Assembly: GCA_030550395.1 (NCBI GenBank)
Contig: JAUQPL010000001.1
Location: forward strand, 379,795-443,794
DNA length: 64,000 bases
Origin: Bacteroidota bacterium
Lineage (GTDB): Bacteria > Bacteroidota > Ignavibacteria > Kapaibacteriales > HRBIN21
Direction: 5' to 3'
Under the pieces are notes generated by a model. The model ran no database searches. It was not told the DNA's origin and saw only the letters and a program-made list of their open reading frames with translations. The number at the start of each line of letters is the position of its first letter. Within the stretch, counting starts at the first letter, position 1. This document shows positions 42,664 to 51,404 of this stretch, in pieces. The translations under genes were made by a program, and so were the position numbers.

Positions 42664-43470
42664 TCACACCTTCCAAGCCCGCACAACTTCTCCAAGATTG
42701 ACTTGGAGGGCAATGGCAGCATTGCCATTACGACGGGCAATCTCCACCAGTCCGTCGCTCCCCACGTACGCACAGAATTCTCCATCGGCAACATCTGCAA
42801 AGGTACGGCTCATTCCAACAATCATCGCATTCCCCACGGCAATGCGCCAGCGTACACGCTCTTGCGGCAACGCTCCAATCTGCAGCCGCTCAGCCGATAG
42901 CGAAGTAATGAGATTGCCGAAACGGTCTATATGCAGGACCTCCCCCAGCCAGACCCCATCCTGGTAATCACACCGCGGAGCAGGGAGCCGTTGCAAACTC
43001 CGTGGATCTATTGGCATGCCCAACTGTTCTAAGTGTACCCCCTGGGCTAAATACGCCGCTGCCGGGGCAAAGATATCCCGCCCATGGAACGTGGAACTAA
43101 CCTCGGATAACCGATATGCAGGATTCTCAAGCACGACAGCTCGGTCCACCCCATATCGCTCTATTACAAAGCTCAAAAGCCCATTGTCCGGAGCAAGGAA
43201 ATACTTGCGGTTGCTTTCCACCGCAACAGCACGCCGCTCTGTTCCAACTCCTGGATCCACAACAGCAACGAAAATAGAGCCATCGGGGAAATACGGTTCT
43301 GCAGCCCAAAGCGCATAAGCACCTTGGCGCACTTGCTGCGGACGTATATGGTGAAGGAGGTCAATGACCGATGCCTGTGGCGCAATGCGAGCAATGACTC
43401 CCTTGAGAACTCCAACGTAAGTGTCCTGCAAACCATAATCAGTCAACAACACGATGGGCGAATTCACCAT
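42664..43470 (-). CDS. SAM hydroxide adenosyltransferase (DUF62, chlorinase/fluorinase relative)
   Basis: A 268-residue enzyme that splits S-adenosylmethionine with water into adenosine and methionine. It is related to the fluorinase and chlorinase, but most bacterial members are plain hydrolases. The family opening VLLTDYGLQDTYVGVLKGV and the hydrolase-type triad Asp-Arg-His are visible in VVDPGVGTERRAV and STFHGRDIFAPAAAYLAQG. The C-terminal domain supplies the adenine pocket (GMSRTFADVADGE). The Asp-Arg-His set argues against halogenase activity. It is 50 bp upstream of the metallophosphoesterase gene. Confidence 0.9.
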   Translation of the reverse strand: MVNSPIVLLTDYGLQDTYVGVLKGVIARIAPQASVIDLLHHIRPQQVRQGAYALWAAEPYFPDGSIFVAVVDPGVGTERRAVAVESNRKYFLAPDNGLLSFVIERYGVDRAVVLENPAYRLSEVSSTFHGRDIFAPAAAYLAQGVHLEQLGMPIDPRSLQRLPAPRCDYQDGVWLGEVLHIDRFGNLITSLSAERLQIGALPQERVRWRIAVGNAMIVGMSRTFADVADGEFCAYVGSDGLVEIARRNGNAAIALQVNLGEVVRAWKV

Positions 43471-43593
43471 GACCTATTCCCTCTTGCCTTGCTGAGCAAG
43501 AGACGAATCAAGTATGGTGCCTACCATGGCTGGTATGGGTGGATTTTGCATTTTTGTGCTTCTCAAAACTCGTTATCCTTCCCGCACTGGAAC

Positions 43594-44805
43594 ATGCGTG
43601 GGCATTTACAGAACTTTTGTCTCCTTCTCGGAAGCCTTGCCAGTACGCTTGTATGGAGTGGATGCAATGATGCCCCATCCCCTGTAGGAGCTGAATTTCT
43701 CCCCGACACCGCTCAACTCTATGTCCTGACCGCACCACCGGACTCTGTCTTTGAGGCTGTGGCAACACATCGCCTTCCCCAACCCCTTTTCAACGTCGGT
43801 ATACTCTACATCGGGCGCTTCCAGAGCATGGAAGCCCGAACGTTGCTACGCTTCACCGATATCCCTGACACCCTCGGCTCTCTGACGGCCGAATCCATTC
43901 TGCGGGCAACTCTACTCCTTTCTCCCGAGCGATACGCCCTTGGGGATACCAGTAGTGGCGCCACCCACGTTCCATTCAGCATCCACAAAGTTATCCGCTT
44001 GTGGACACCTAAGGCAACGTGGGACAGCCTCTTTGCTGGAGGCGACGCCGGAACCCTTGATCCGACAGAGTTAGGTCGCTGGGAAACACCGATCCCACTG
44101 CGGGACACTGTCCAACCTATCCGGATAGAGCTCAATGACCTTGGACGCCAGCTTATCGCCGAATGGCTCCGCTTCCAATCCGATAGCTCTCTCCGACAAC
44201 AAATCTACGGCCTTGCCCTCCTGCCTACCCCTTCCGGAAGCGCTATTCGGGCGTTTGCCACGCAAGCGATTGGTCAACTGGAACGTCCAGCCCCGAAACT
44301 GGAGATTCTCTACCGCCATCCTTCCGGCAATGTGGACACCCTATACTTGACAGCTGGCTATGCCGGAAGCTTCATTTCCCCTGCTGACGCTGATACCACC
44401 CGCTACCTTATCCTCCAACCCGGTATTGCCTACCAACCAAAGCTCTCACTGCGGCTTACCGCACTGCCCCCACTGGCAGCAATTCACCGGGCTGAACTGC
44501 GCCTTACCATAGACTCAACCGCTTGCTGGACGGGCAACCGAGAGCGCTCTCGGACACTCCTACTACTCCCTTCGGATACGAACGCTCCAGGCTGGGTTAG
44601 CACAACAGCGACCTACGACCCACAATCGGGAGCCTTCATTAGCAAAACGCTCGCTCCCTTGCTGGAGTACTGGTTCCGCCGTCAGCAGCGGGGAACTCTT
44701 ATTGTAAGCCTCCCCGCAACAGAGCTCTACGGTCGCTTAGACCGACTAGCCTTCCTCCCTCAACCTCAGCTTACCATTGTCTACTCCCGGCGGAAGCAGC
44801 CATGA
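43594..44805 (+). CDS. Predicted lipoprotein with beta-sandwich repeats (DNRLRE-like)
   Basis: A 403-residue lipoprotein. The ORF-track start (43324) precedes the real leader by 270 bases. ATG 43594 gives MRGHLQNFCLLLGSLASTLVWSGC, with lipobox WSGC. The mature part has repeated segments of the kind ARTLLRFTDIPD ... AESILRATLLLSPERY and LSLRLTALPPLAAIHRAELRLTI. These resemble the DNRLRE or similar beta-sandwich domains that describe a rate- or structure-type 'line' of aliphatic strands. The match is loose. It is translationally coupled to the next outer-membrane protein gene (ATGA), so the two products may act together at the outer membrane. Confidence 0.68.
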   Translation: MRGHLQNFCLLLGSLASTLVWSGCNDAPSPVGAEFLPDTAQLYVLTAPPDSVFEAVATHRLPQPLFNVGILYIGRFQSMEARTLLRFTDIPDTLGSLTAESILRATLLLSPERYALGDTSSGATHVPFSIHKVIRLWTPKATWDSLFAGGDAGTLDPTELGRWETPIPLRDTVQPIRIELNDLGRQLIAEWLRFQSDSSLRQQIYGLALLPTPSGSAIRAFATQAIGQLERPAPKLEILYRHPSGNVDTLYLTAGYAGSFISPADADTTRYLILQPGIAYQPKLSLRLTALPPLAAIHRAELRLTIDSTACWTGNRERSRTLLLLPSDTNAPGWVSTTATYDPQSGAFISKTLAPLLEYWFRRQQRGTLIVSLPATELYGRLDRLAFLPQPQLTIVYSRRKQP

Positions 44806-46022
44806 GATACCTCTTGCTCACTTTCGCAGTAGTACTCCCCACTCTCCTACGGGCACAGGGCGGCTCAAACTACTCTACCATCGGTATCGGTGATTTCCGC
44901 CCCGCCATTGGAGCCCTTTACGACGGCGCTAGTTCCTACGGCATTGCGCTGCCGTCCACCTACACCATCAGCACGGTCAATCCAGCTCTGTGGACGTTTG
45001 TCCAGACAACACGCCTGCAAGGAGGCTATCGCTTCCATCAACAGCTGATCACAGCAGGGGTAGGAAGGAGAGCACAAAACAACGGCAAAGTTGAGGGACT
45101 CATCACGCTGTTTGCCATTGACACAGCTCAAGGTTGGAGCCTCAGCTGGGGCTTCTACCCTTTAACTTCCGTCAATGCTGCCATCGCAGTCCCTGTGGCC
45201 GTCCCATTGCCCGAAGAGCATCTGAAGGGAAACTACCGCTTTCTCACCACAGGTGGTATCAGCACCATGCATCTGGGACTTGCTACTCGCCTCACCCCCT
45301 CCATCGGCGCCGGAGTAGCCATACGGTACCACTTCGGTCTCTTCCAAACCGAGCGTACCACTACTTTCCAGGACTCATGGACGGCCCCTGACACCCTCAC
45401 AGTCACAGATTGGATATCGGGGGCCAACCTCCTCCTTGGCATTTGGTACCGCCCTACCCTGAATTGGCTATTTGCAGCTTCGCTGACAACACCGACCACC
45501 TTTACCACTGACCAGATATGGCGGTATGCCTTCGTGAACACCTATGGAGACAGTACCATAGAGCGTTCCCTCCGCTGGCGTCTCCCTGCAACCTTCGGTT
45601 TCGGAATTGCCTACCAATGGAATCGCATGTCTGTAGCCGCCGAAGGCTTCTACGCTGACTTCCAAAACCTCAATTACCGACTGCCTACAGGGACAGAATT
45701 CCAGGCCTTGTACCGAGCTTCCCTCAGCCTACGACGCGAAGCACGCGCAGGAGGAAGTCGCTCATACTGGAATCAGCTCGGATTGTCCGCAGGGGTCAGC
45801 TGGCAACGCCTTTACTATCGCACTGCAGGGCATCCCATCTCCGAAGCCGCTCTTTCTGCCGGCATGAGTCTTCCTCTGGGAAGTGCTGCGATTCTAGACA
45901 TAGCGTGTCAGAGCGGCATCCGAGGAAAACGTGCTCCGAGACTGGTCCAGGAATGGTTCGGGCGCTTTACTTTTACCCTCAGCATCGGCGAGCGATGGTT
46001 TATTCCATCGCGGCGCCGCTAA
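44802..46022 (+). CDS. Outer-membrane beta-barrel protein (FadL/PorV-like)
   Basis: A 406-residue barrel with signal peptide MRYLLLTFAVVLPTLLRAQ. The N-terminal GSNYSTIGIGDFRP ... TISTVNPALWTF, with the N-P-A motif, is typical of the FadL/PorV group common in Bacteroidota and Chlorobi. Many amphipathic strands follow (WSLSWGFYPLTSVNAA, FGFGIAYQWNRMSVAAEGFYADF), and it ends FTLSIGERWFIPS. Members transport hydrophobic compounds or, as PorV, shuttle type IX cargo; the sequence alone does not choose. It overlaps the lipoprotein gene by ATGA, and its TAA shares bases with the convergent heptose adenylyltransferase stop. Confidence 0.75.
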   Translation: MRYLLLTFAVVLPTLLRAQGGSNYSTIGIGDFRPAIGALYDGASSYGIALPSTYTISTVNPALWTFVQTTRLQGGYRFHQQLITAGVGRRAQNNGKVEGLITLFAIDTAQGWSLSWGFYPLTSVNAAIAVPVAVPLPEEHLKGNYRFLTTGGISTMHLGLATRLTPSIGAGVAIRYHFGLFQTERTTTFQDSWTAPDTLTVTDWISGANLLLGIWYRPTLNWLFAASLTTPTTFTTDQIWRYAFVNTYGDSTIERSLRWRLPATFGFGIAYQWNRMSVAAEGFYADFQNLNYRLPTGTEFQALYRASLSLRREARAGGSRSYWNQLGLSAGVSWQRLYYRTAGHPISEAALSAGMSLPLGSAAILDIACQSGIRGKRAPRLVQEWFGRFTFTLSIGERWFIPSRRR

Positions 46023-46510
46023 ATCCGTTGGGGCTTACCTCCCTGGTACCGACGCAGAATCTCCTGCACGATACCGCTGGTGGAGTACCCAGAAACATAC
46101 GGTAGCACCACTACTTCACCTCCCCAGGACCGGACTAAAGATGCCCCAGCAATTTGCTCCGGCCTATAGTCTCCTCCCTTCACAAGGACATCGGGACGCA
46201 ACTGGGCAATCAGTACTTCGGGCGTGTCTTCGTCAAAGAGCGTGACGAAATCCACCGCCTTCAAGGCAGCCACCAGCGCTGCTCGCTCTTGCTGTGAGCG
46301 GAGCGGACGTCTATCCCCTTTGAGACGCCGAACAGAAACGTCCGTGTTGACCCCCACTATGAGGACATCCCCCAAGCGGCGTGCCTGCTCTAAGTACTGC
46401 ACATGCCCAAAGTGGAGGAGGTCAAAGCAGCCATTGGTGAAGACGATACGTTTCCCCTGCTGCCGGAGTTGCTCACACAGCAGTGTTAAGACAGAACGGT
46501 CAAGCACCAT
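46019..46510 (-). CDS. hldE2 (rfaE2): D-glycero-beta-D-manno-heptose 1-phosphate adenylyltransferase
   Basis: A 163-residue nucleotidyltransferase that makes ADP-heptose for the lipopolysaccharide core. It has the cytidylyltransferase-fold motifs RIVFTNGCFDLLHFGHVQYLEQA, with the H-x-G-H nucleotide site, LIVGVNTDVSVRRLKG and VLVKGGDY. The ORF-track start is far inside rfaE1. ATG 46510, with an alternative GTG at 46513 that overlaps the rfaE1 stop, is the likely start. In many proteobacteria this domain is fused to the kinase as HldE; here the two remain separate, coupled genes. Confidence 0.92.
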   Translation of the reverse strand: MVLDRSVLTLLCEQLRQQGKRIVFTNGCFDLLHFGHVQYLEQARRLGDVLIVGVNTDVSVRRLKGDRRPLRSQQERAALVAALKAVDFVTLFDEDTPEVLIAQLRPDVLVKGGDYRPEQIAGASLVRSWGGEVVVLPYVSGYSTSGIVQEILRRYQGGKPQRI

Positions 46511-46512
46511 CA

Positions 46513-47505
46513 CTATCCCCCTTGAGCAACAGCTTCTAGCAAGGCTTTGGGTTCTACTGGTACGACACCCGGTTGGGCACAAACAACGCCGGCAGCGAAA
46601 TTCGCCAATGCTGCAGCTTCCCGTAAGGTTGCTCCAGCAACGAGAGCTGCAGCAACCGTAGCAATGACCGTATCCCCTGCACCGGACACATCAGCGACGT
46701 GGCGCGCTCGCGCAGGGATAAAGCTTTGCCTTCCGTCAGTAGCCTCATACAGGAACATCCCCTGTTCGCCCAAGGTGATTAGCACAGCAGCACATTGCAG
46801 TCGCTCCTGAAGTTGAATGGCCGCCCGTTGGATATCCTCCCTTGTCTGCAATGGCTGCTGCAATGCTTGCGCTACTTCGCGCCGATTCGGCTTAAAGAGC
46901 CTCACTCCAGCGTAAGCAAAAAAGTTCTCCTGTTTGGGATCCACCAGCACAGGGATGCCCCGGTGCCGCATAAGCTGGAGTACTGCCGCAATGAGCTCGG
47001 GAGTCAGCAGCCCTTTGTTGTAGTCTTCAATGACAAGCGCCTCTATATCTTCAGCCTCTTCAAGAACTCGCATCACCTGAGCCGCTACTGTACTATTCAC
47101 AGGGGTACGAACCTCCCGGTCCACCCGCACCAGGTGTTGGTGATTGCCCAAGATGCGAATCTTCTCCGTTGTAGGACGCCCCAATTGCCGGAGAATCCCA
47201 TCCGTCCGACATCCTAGCTGCTGCAGGAGTTCTAGCAGCATCTGTCCAGCGGCATCCTCGCCAATCACACCGATCAGAAGTGGCTTTAGCCCAAGTGTAT
47301 GCAGATTATGAGCGACGTTGGCTGCACCTCCTAACCGAGCTTGCTCTTCCTCCAGGTCCACAACCGGCACAGGGGCTTCCGGTGAAATTCTTGTCACACT
47401 CCCCCAGAAGTAGCGGTCCAGCATGATATCACCCAGCACCGCCACTTGCCGTCCCCGACACTGTTCCAGTAACTCTTGTGCCCGCTCAACAGTGAGACCA
47501 TCCAT
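46513..47505 (-). CDS. hldE1 (rfaE1): D-glycero-beta-D-manno-heptose-7-phosphate kinase
   Basis: A 330-residue PfkB/ribokinase-family kinase that phosphorylates heptose 7-phosphate at C1. Motifs are VAVLGDIMLDRYFWGSVTRISPEAPVPVV, the ribokinase RLGGAANVAHNLHTLG, VLVDPKQENF and the catalytic VADVSGAGDTVIATVAAAL with Asp as base. It forms a coupled pair with the adenylyltransferase gene downstream. Together they indicate a lipopolysaccharide with heptose in the core. The divergent clpC gene starts 168 bp away. Confidence 0.93.
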   Translation of the reverse strand: MDGLTVERAQELLEQCRGRQVAVLGDIMLDRYFWGSVTRISPEAPVPVVDLEEEQARLGGAANVAHNLHTLGLKPLLIGVIGEDAAGQMLLELLQQLGCRTDGILRQLGRPTTEKIRILGNHQHLVRVDREVRTPVNSTVAAQVMRVLEEAEDIEALVIEDYNKGLLTPELIAAVLQLMRHRGIPVLVDPKQENFFAYAGVRLFKPNRREVAQALQQPLQTREDIQRAAIQLQERLQCAAVLITLGEQGMFLYEATDGRQSFIPARARHVADVSGAGDTVIATVAAALVAGATLREAAALANFAAGVVCAQPGVVPVEPKALLEAVAQGG

Positions 47506-47673
47506 CGCTGTAGCTTTCTTGAGAACTGCCGAACCTTATCCACGTGGAGCAAGTACAAAACTACTGTGGGACGCTCCAACGCCGTAGCAGCCAAAAGCTG
47601 CAATAAAGCTGCTTCCTGCTGCGTCCCCAGTCGTGAACCTTTGAGAGTGTCACTGAATAGACCCCTAGCCGAC

Positions 47674-50172
47674 ATGGAAGGGAACTTCTCGCAGCGGATG
47701 CAGGAGGTACTTCGCTTGAGCCGAGAAGAGGCTCTACGCTTAGGACACGACTACATCGGCACAGAGCACTTATTGTTAGCAATTCTTCGCGAAGGCGGAG
47801 GGATGGCTGTGCGTATCCTCCGTAATCTCTCCGTTGACCTTGCCCGTCTTCAGCGAGCTATTGAAGATAACGTGCGCACGTATGGAGGGACGCTGACTAT
47901 CGGCAATATTCCCTTAACCAAGCAAGCAGAGCGGGTCCTTAAGCTGAGCTACTTGGAAGCTCGCGCCCAGAAAGCCGATCTGATCGGCACCGAACACCTT
48001 CTGCTTGCACTGCTGCGGGAAGGCGACACCATCGCAGCCCAACTGCTGGCACACTTTGGAGTAACCTACGAAACTGCCCGGCAAGAGTTACAGAACATCC
48101 TCAGTGGACGCCCCACCACTCCCCGCAGCGAACGAACAGGGAGGGTCCGCGTGGTTGAACGGGTTAAAACGCCCGTACTGGACAACTTCGGACGCGACCT
48201 CACTAAGCTTGCCCTGGAAGGAAAGCTGGATCCTGTCATTGGACGAGAAAAGGAGATCGAACGGGTTGCCCAAGTCCTTGCTCGACGGAAGAAAAATAAC
48301 CCTGTCCTTATCGGCGAGCCCGGTGTCGGGAAAACAGCTATTGTGGAAGGGCTTGCTCTCCGGATTGTCGAGCGGAAGGTCCCCCGCGTCCTTCTGGACA
48401 AGCGTATCGTCACGCTGGACTTAGCTGCCCTGGTTGCCGGCACGAAGTACCGTGGACAATTTGAAGAGCGAGTCAAGGCCATTCTCAACGAGCTGGAGAA
48501 AGCCCGTGACGTCATCCTCTTCATCGATGAGCTCCACACCCTGGTCGGAGCCGGTGGAGCCTCAGGCTCCCTGGATGCCTCTAACATGTTTAAACCTGCT
48601 CTCGCTCGCGGCGAGATCCAATGCATCGGAGCGACCACGCTGGATGAATATCGGCAGTACATTGAGAAAGACGGTGCTCTGGAGCGGCGGTTCCAGAAGA
48701 TTCTCATCGATCCCCCCACTCCCGAAGAGACCTTCCACATCCTCATGAGCATCAAAGACCGCTACGAAGCCCATCACGGCGTTGTCTATACGGAGGAAGC
48801 CATCCGCGCATGCGTACGCCTGGCAGAGCGCTACATCACTGACCGCTATCTTCCGGACAAGGCTATTGATGTTATGGACGAGGCAGGCTCACGCGTGCAC
48901 TTGGCTCACTTAACCGTTCCGAAAGAGATCACGGAACTGGAGGAGCGCATTGAACAGATCCGCCGCCAGAAAAACCAGGTTGTTCGCACACAAAACTTTG
49001 AAGAAGCCGCTCGCCTGCGTGACATAGAGAAGAAGCTCCAAGCAGAGTTGGAAGCATTGAAAGAAGAATGGGAGCTGCGCTCTTCCGAGACAGTCTACCC
49101 CGTCACAGAGGAAGACGTCGCCGAGGTTGTCGCCATGATGACCGGCATCCCGGTCAATAAAGTTGCCCAAAGCGAGCAGCAGAAACTTCTCCACCTAGAG
49201 GAGGAACTGAAAAAGCACGTCGTCGGACAGGATGAGGCAATTGAACACTTAGTCCGTGCCATTCGCCGAGCCCGTGCAGGGCTGAAGGATCCCAACCGTC
49301 CGATTGGCTCATTTATGTTTTTGGGCCCGACAGGGGTTGGCAAGACTGAGCTAGCAAAGGCGCTTGCACGCTGCCTCTTCGACACCGAAGACGCCCTCAT
49401 CCGCATTGATATGAGCGAGTACATGGAGAAGCATTCCGTCTCCCGCCTCATCGGAGCTCCCCCCGGCTATGTCGGCTACGAGGAAGGAGGACAATTAACC
49501 GAGAAAGTACGCCGAAAGCCTTACAGTATCATCCTGCTAGACGAAATTGAGAAAGCCCACCCCGACGTCTTCAATATCCTGCTCCAGGTCCTCGATGATG
49601 GCATCCTCACCGATGGACTGGGACGCCGGGTAGACTTCAAGAACACCATCATTATCATGACCAGCAACATCGGCACACGGGACTTGAAAGCCGGTGGGCG
49701 GATCGGCTTCACCGCAAATCCGGAGACGGATAACTACGAAACCCTGCGCAGCACGATTGAGGAAGCTGTCCGTCGCCTCTTCAATCCAGAGTTCCTCAAT
49801 CGGGTGGATGAATACATCATCTTCCGTCCTCTCAAGCGCGAGCATATTTCCCGTATCATTGACATCCAACTCCAGCGCTTGCTGAAACGCTTGGAGGTCC
49901 AGCACATCTGCTTGGAACTGACGAAATCTGCCCGCGAGTTCCTCGTAGACAAAGGCTTTGATGAAAAGTTCGGAGCCCGCCCGCTGCGTCGGGCCCTCCA
50001 GCGGTACTTGGAAGACCCGCTAGCGGAGGAGCTCCTGAAAGGAACTATCAAGGACGGAGCCTATGTTCGTGTTCGCTTTGACAAGCGGCTCAATCGCCTG
50101 ACCTTTACCGATGTCTCCCAGCAGAACAACGTCAGTGAAGAAATGCAGGAAGAGGGGGTCTCCCCTGAATAA
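47674..50172 (+). CDS. clpC: ClpC-type AAA+ unfoldase
   Basis: The regulatory unfoldase of the ClpCP protease. I start at ATG 47674 ([16 protein letters not shown]), 832 residues; the ORF-track start at 47476 lies in the divergent gap. It has the double Clp-N repeat (about 1-150, with [13 protein letters not shown] and [13 protein letters not shown]), the first AAA+ domain (Walker A GEPGVGKT near 214, Walker [12 protein letters not shown]), and a middle domain with the UVR motif ([15 protein letters not shown]). The second AAA+ domain follows (Walker [16 protein letters not shown] near 550). The UVR motif identifies ClpC rather than ClpA or ClpB. rlmN follows by 14 bp. Confidence 0.96.
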   Translation: MEGNFSQRMQEVLRLSREEALRLGHDYIGTEHLLLAILREGGGMAVRILRNLSVDLARLQRAIEDNVRTYGGTLTIGNIPLTKQAERVLKLSYLEARAQKADLIGTEHLLLALLREGDTIAAQLLAHFGVTYETARQELQNILSGRPTTPRSERTGRVRVVERVKTPVLDNFGRDLTKLALEGKLDPVIGREKEIERVAQVLARRKKNNPVLIGEPGVGKTAIVEGLALRIVERKVPRVLLDKRIVTLDLAALVAGTKYRGQFEERVKAILNELEKARDVILFIDELHTLVGAGGASGSLDASNMFKPALARGEIQCIGATTLDEYRQYIEKDGALERRFQKILIDPPTPEETFHILMSIKDRYEAHHGVVYTEEAIRACVRLAERYITDRYLPDKAIDVMDEAGSRVHLAHLTVPKEITELEERIEQIRRQKNQVVRTQNFEEAARLRDIEKKLQAELEALKEEWELRSSETVYPVTEEDVAEVVAMMTGIPVNKVAQSEQQKLLHLEEELKKHVVGQDEAIEHLVRAIRRARAGLKDPNRPIGSFMFLGPTGVGKTELAKALARCLFDTEDALIRIDMSEYMEKHSVSRLIGAPPGYVGYEEGGQLTEKVRRKPYSIILLDEIEKAHPDVFNILLQVLDDGILTDGLGRRVDFKNTIIIMTSNIGTRDLKAGGRIGFTANPETDNYETLRSTIEEAVRRLFNPEFLNRVDEYIIFRPLKREHISRIIDIQLQRLLKRLEVQHICLELTKSAREFLVDKGFDEKFGARPLRRALQRYLEDPLAEELLKGTIKDGAYVRVRFDKRLNRLTFTDVSQQNNVSEEMQEEGVSPE

Positions 50173-50186
50173 CCCACTCCAAGGTA

Positions 50187-51305
50187 ATGCGAACCCTCCC
50201 ACTTCACATTGATGGAAAACTTCACCTGAAAGGTCTCCCTCGTACAGAGCTGGAAGCATTCTTGCAACAATGGGGTGAGCCCCGCTACCGTGCCGTCCAA
50301 CTTATGGAATGGCTCTACGCCAAAGGGGTTGAAGATTTCACCGCCATGACGAACCTCCCCAAGGAACTCCGACAGCGCCTGGCGGAAAACACTACCCTCC
50401 AGACACTTCGCATAGAGCGATGGCAACGCTCTGCTTGGGACGGCACTACAAAACTTCTGTTCCGCCTTCCTGATAATGCCGCTATTGAAGCAGTTCTCAT
50501 CCCTGCCTCCCATGCCAACGGTACCCGACACCGTCTGACACTCTGCGTCTCCACTCAGGTTGGCTGTCCCTTAGGATGTGCCTTCTGCGCCACCGCCTCT
50601 CTCCGGCTCCAACGGAATCTCAACACAGCCGAAATTGTCGACCAGCTCCTCTGCGCTCGCAAGCTAGTCGGCGAACCCATTACAAACGTTGTCTTCATGG
50701 GGATGGGCGAACCCCTGTTGAACTTGGACTCTGTTATACACGCGCTACAGATCTGGACGGACCCAGCAGCTTCCCTCCTTTCCGCACGCCGCATTACCCT
50801 CTCCACAGCTGGCATTGTCCCCGGAATCTACCGCTTAGCCGATACAGGGCTCCGCATCAAACTGGCTGTTTCCCTCCACACGGCGGATCAGAGCCTACGC
50901 GAGCGCCTGATGCCGATTGCGCGACGGTATCCCCTCCCGGAACTGCAGCGTGCCGCGCGCTACTACAGCGAGCGAACCCAACGTCCAGTGACATACGAAT
51001 ACATCCTCTTCGATGGGCTCAATGACTCCCCGGCCGATGCCGATGCCCTTGCTCGCTTCGTTAAAGCAACCCCTCGAGCCAAGGTCAATTTGCTTCCCTT
51101 CCATCCAATTGATTTCGTCCACCCGACAGGCATTGCAGCAACTCTGCGTCCTAGTCCACCAGAGCGAATCGCTGCCTTTCAGAAGCGCCTCCACATGCAC
51201 GGCATCATCGCCACCGTTCGAAGCTCTCACGGCATTGATATTGACGCCGCCTGTGGGCAGTTAGCCCTTTCGTGGGAACGCGGCTACGCGTCCGCTTCTC
51301 CCTAG
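50187..51305 (+). CDS. rlmN: Dual-specificity RNA methyltransferase RlmN
   Basis: Radical-SAM enzyme that methylates C2 of adenosine 2503 in 23S rRNA and A37 in some tRNAs. It is 372 residues. The cluster motif is TQVGCPLGCAFCATAS, followed by the SAM-binding NVVFMGMGEPLLNLD, RRITLSTAGIVPGI and KLAVSLHTAD. The second catalytic Cys, which becomes methylated, is in GIDIDAACGQL near the C-terminus. An AAGG stands upstream of the ATG. A second essential Cys, in EIVDQLLCARKL, is of unknown relevance. Confidence 0.96.
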   Translation: MRTLPLHIDGKLHLKGLPRTELEAFLQQWGEPRYRAVQLMEWLYAKGVEDFTAMTNLPKELRQRLAENTTLQTLRIERWQRSAWDGTTKLLFRLPDNAAIEAVLIPASHANGTRHRLTLCVSTQVGCPLGCAFCATASLRLQRNLNTAEIVDQLLCARKLVGEPITNVVFMGMGEPLLNLDSVIHALQIWTDPAASLLSARRITLSTAGIVPGIYRLADTGLRIKLAVSLHTADQSLRERLMPIARRYPLPELQRAARYYSERTQRPVTYEYILFDGLNDSPADADALARFVKATPRAKVNLLPFHPIDFVHPTGIAATLRPSPPERIAAFQKRLHMHGIIATVRSSHGIDIDAACGQLALSWERGYASASP

Positions 51306-51314
51306 CCCTTCTTC

Positions 51315-51336
51315 AGCTCATCCCTGATGCTGAGCT
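51315..51336. repeat. Inverted repeat after rlmN
   Basis: AGCTCA and TGAGCT form a 6-bp stem around a 10-base loop, 10 bases after the rlmN stop. There is no T-run, so it is at best an imperfect terminator or processing hairpin. Confidence 0.3.
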
Positions 51337-51404
51337 TGGTCAGAGGCTGCTCTGCTGACGAGGCATAGTTTCGCACACGGTGCTACGAGAGCTTGCTCCC
51401 ACCA

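Noticed and set aside
42664-43470. Fluorinase or chlorinase activity for the DUF62 protein, linked to the fluoride channel
   Set aside because: The Asp-Arg-His set fits the hydroxide-using hydrolases, and the fluoride channel is 15 kb away in another operon.
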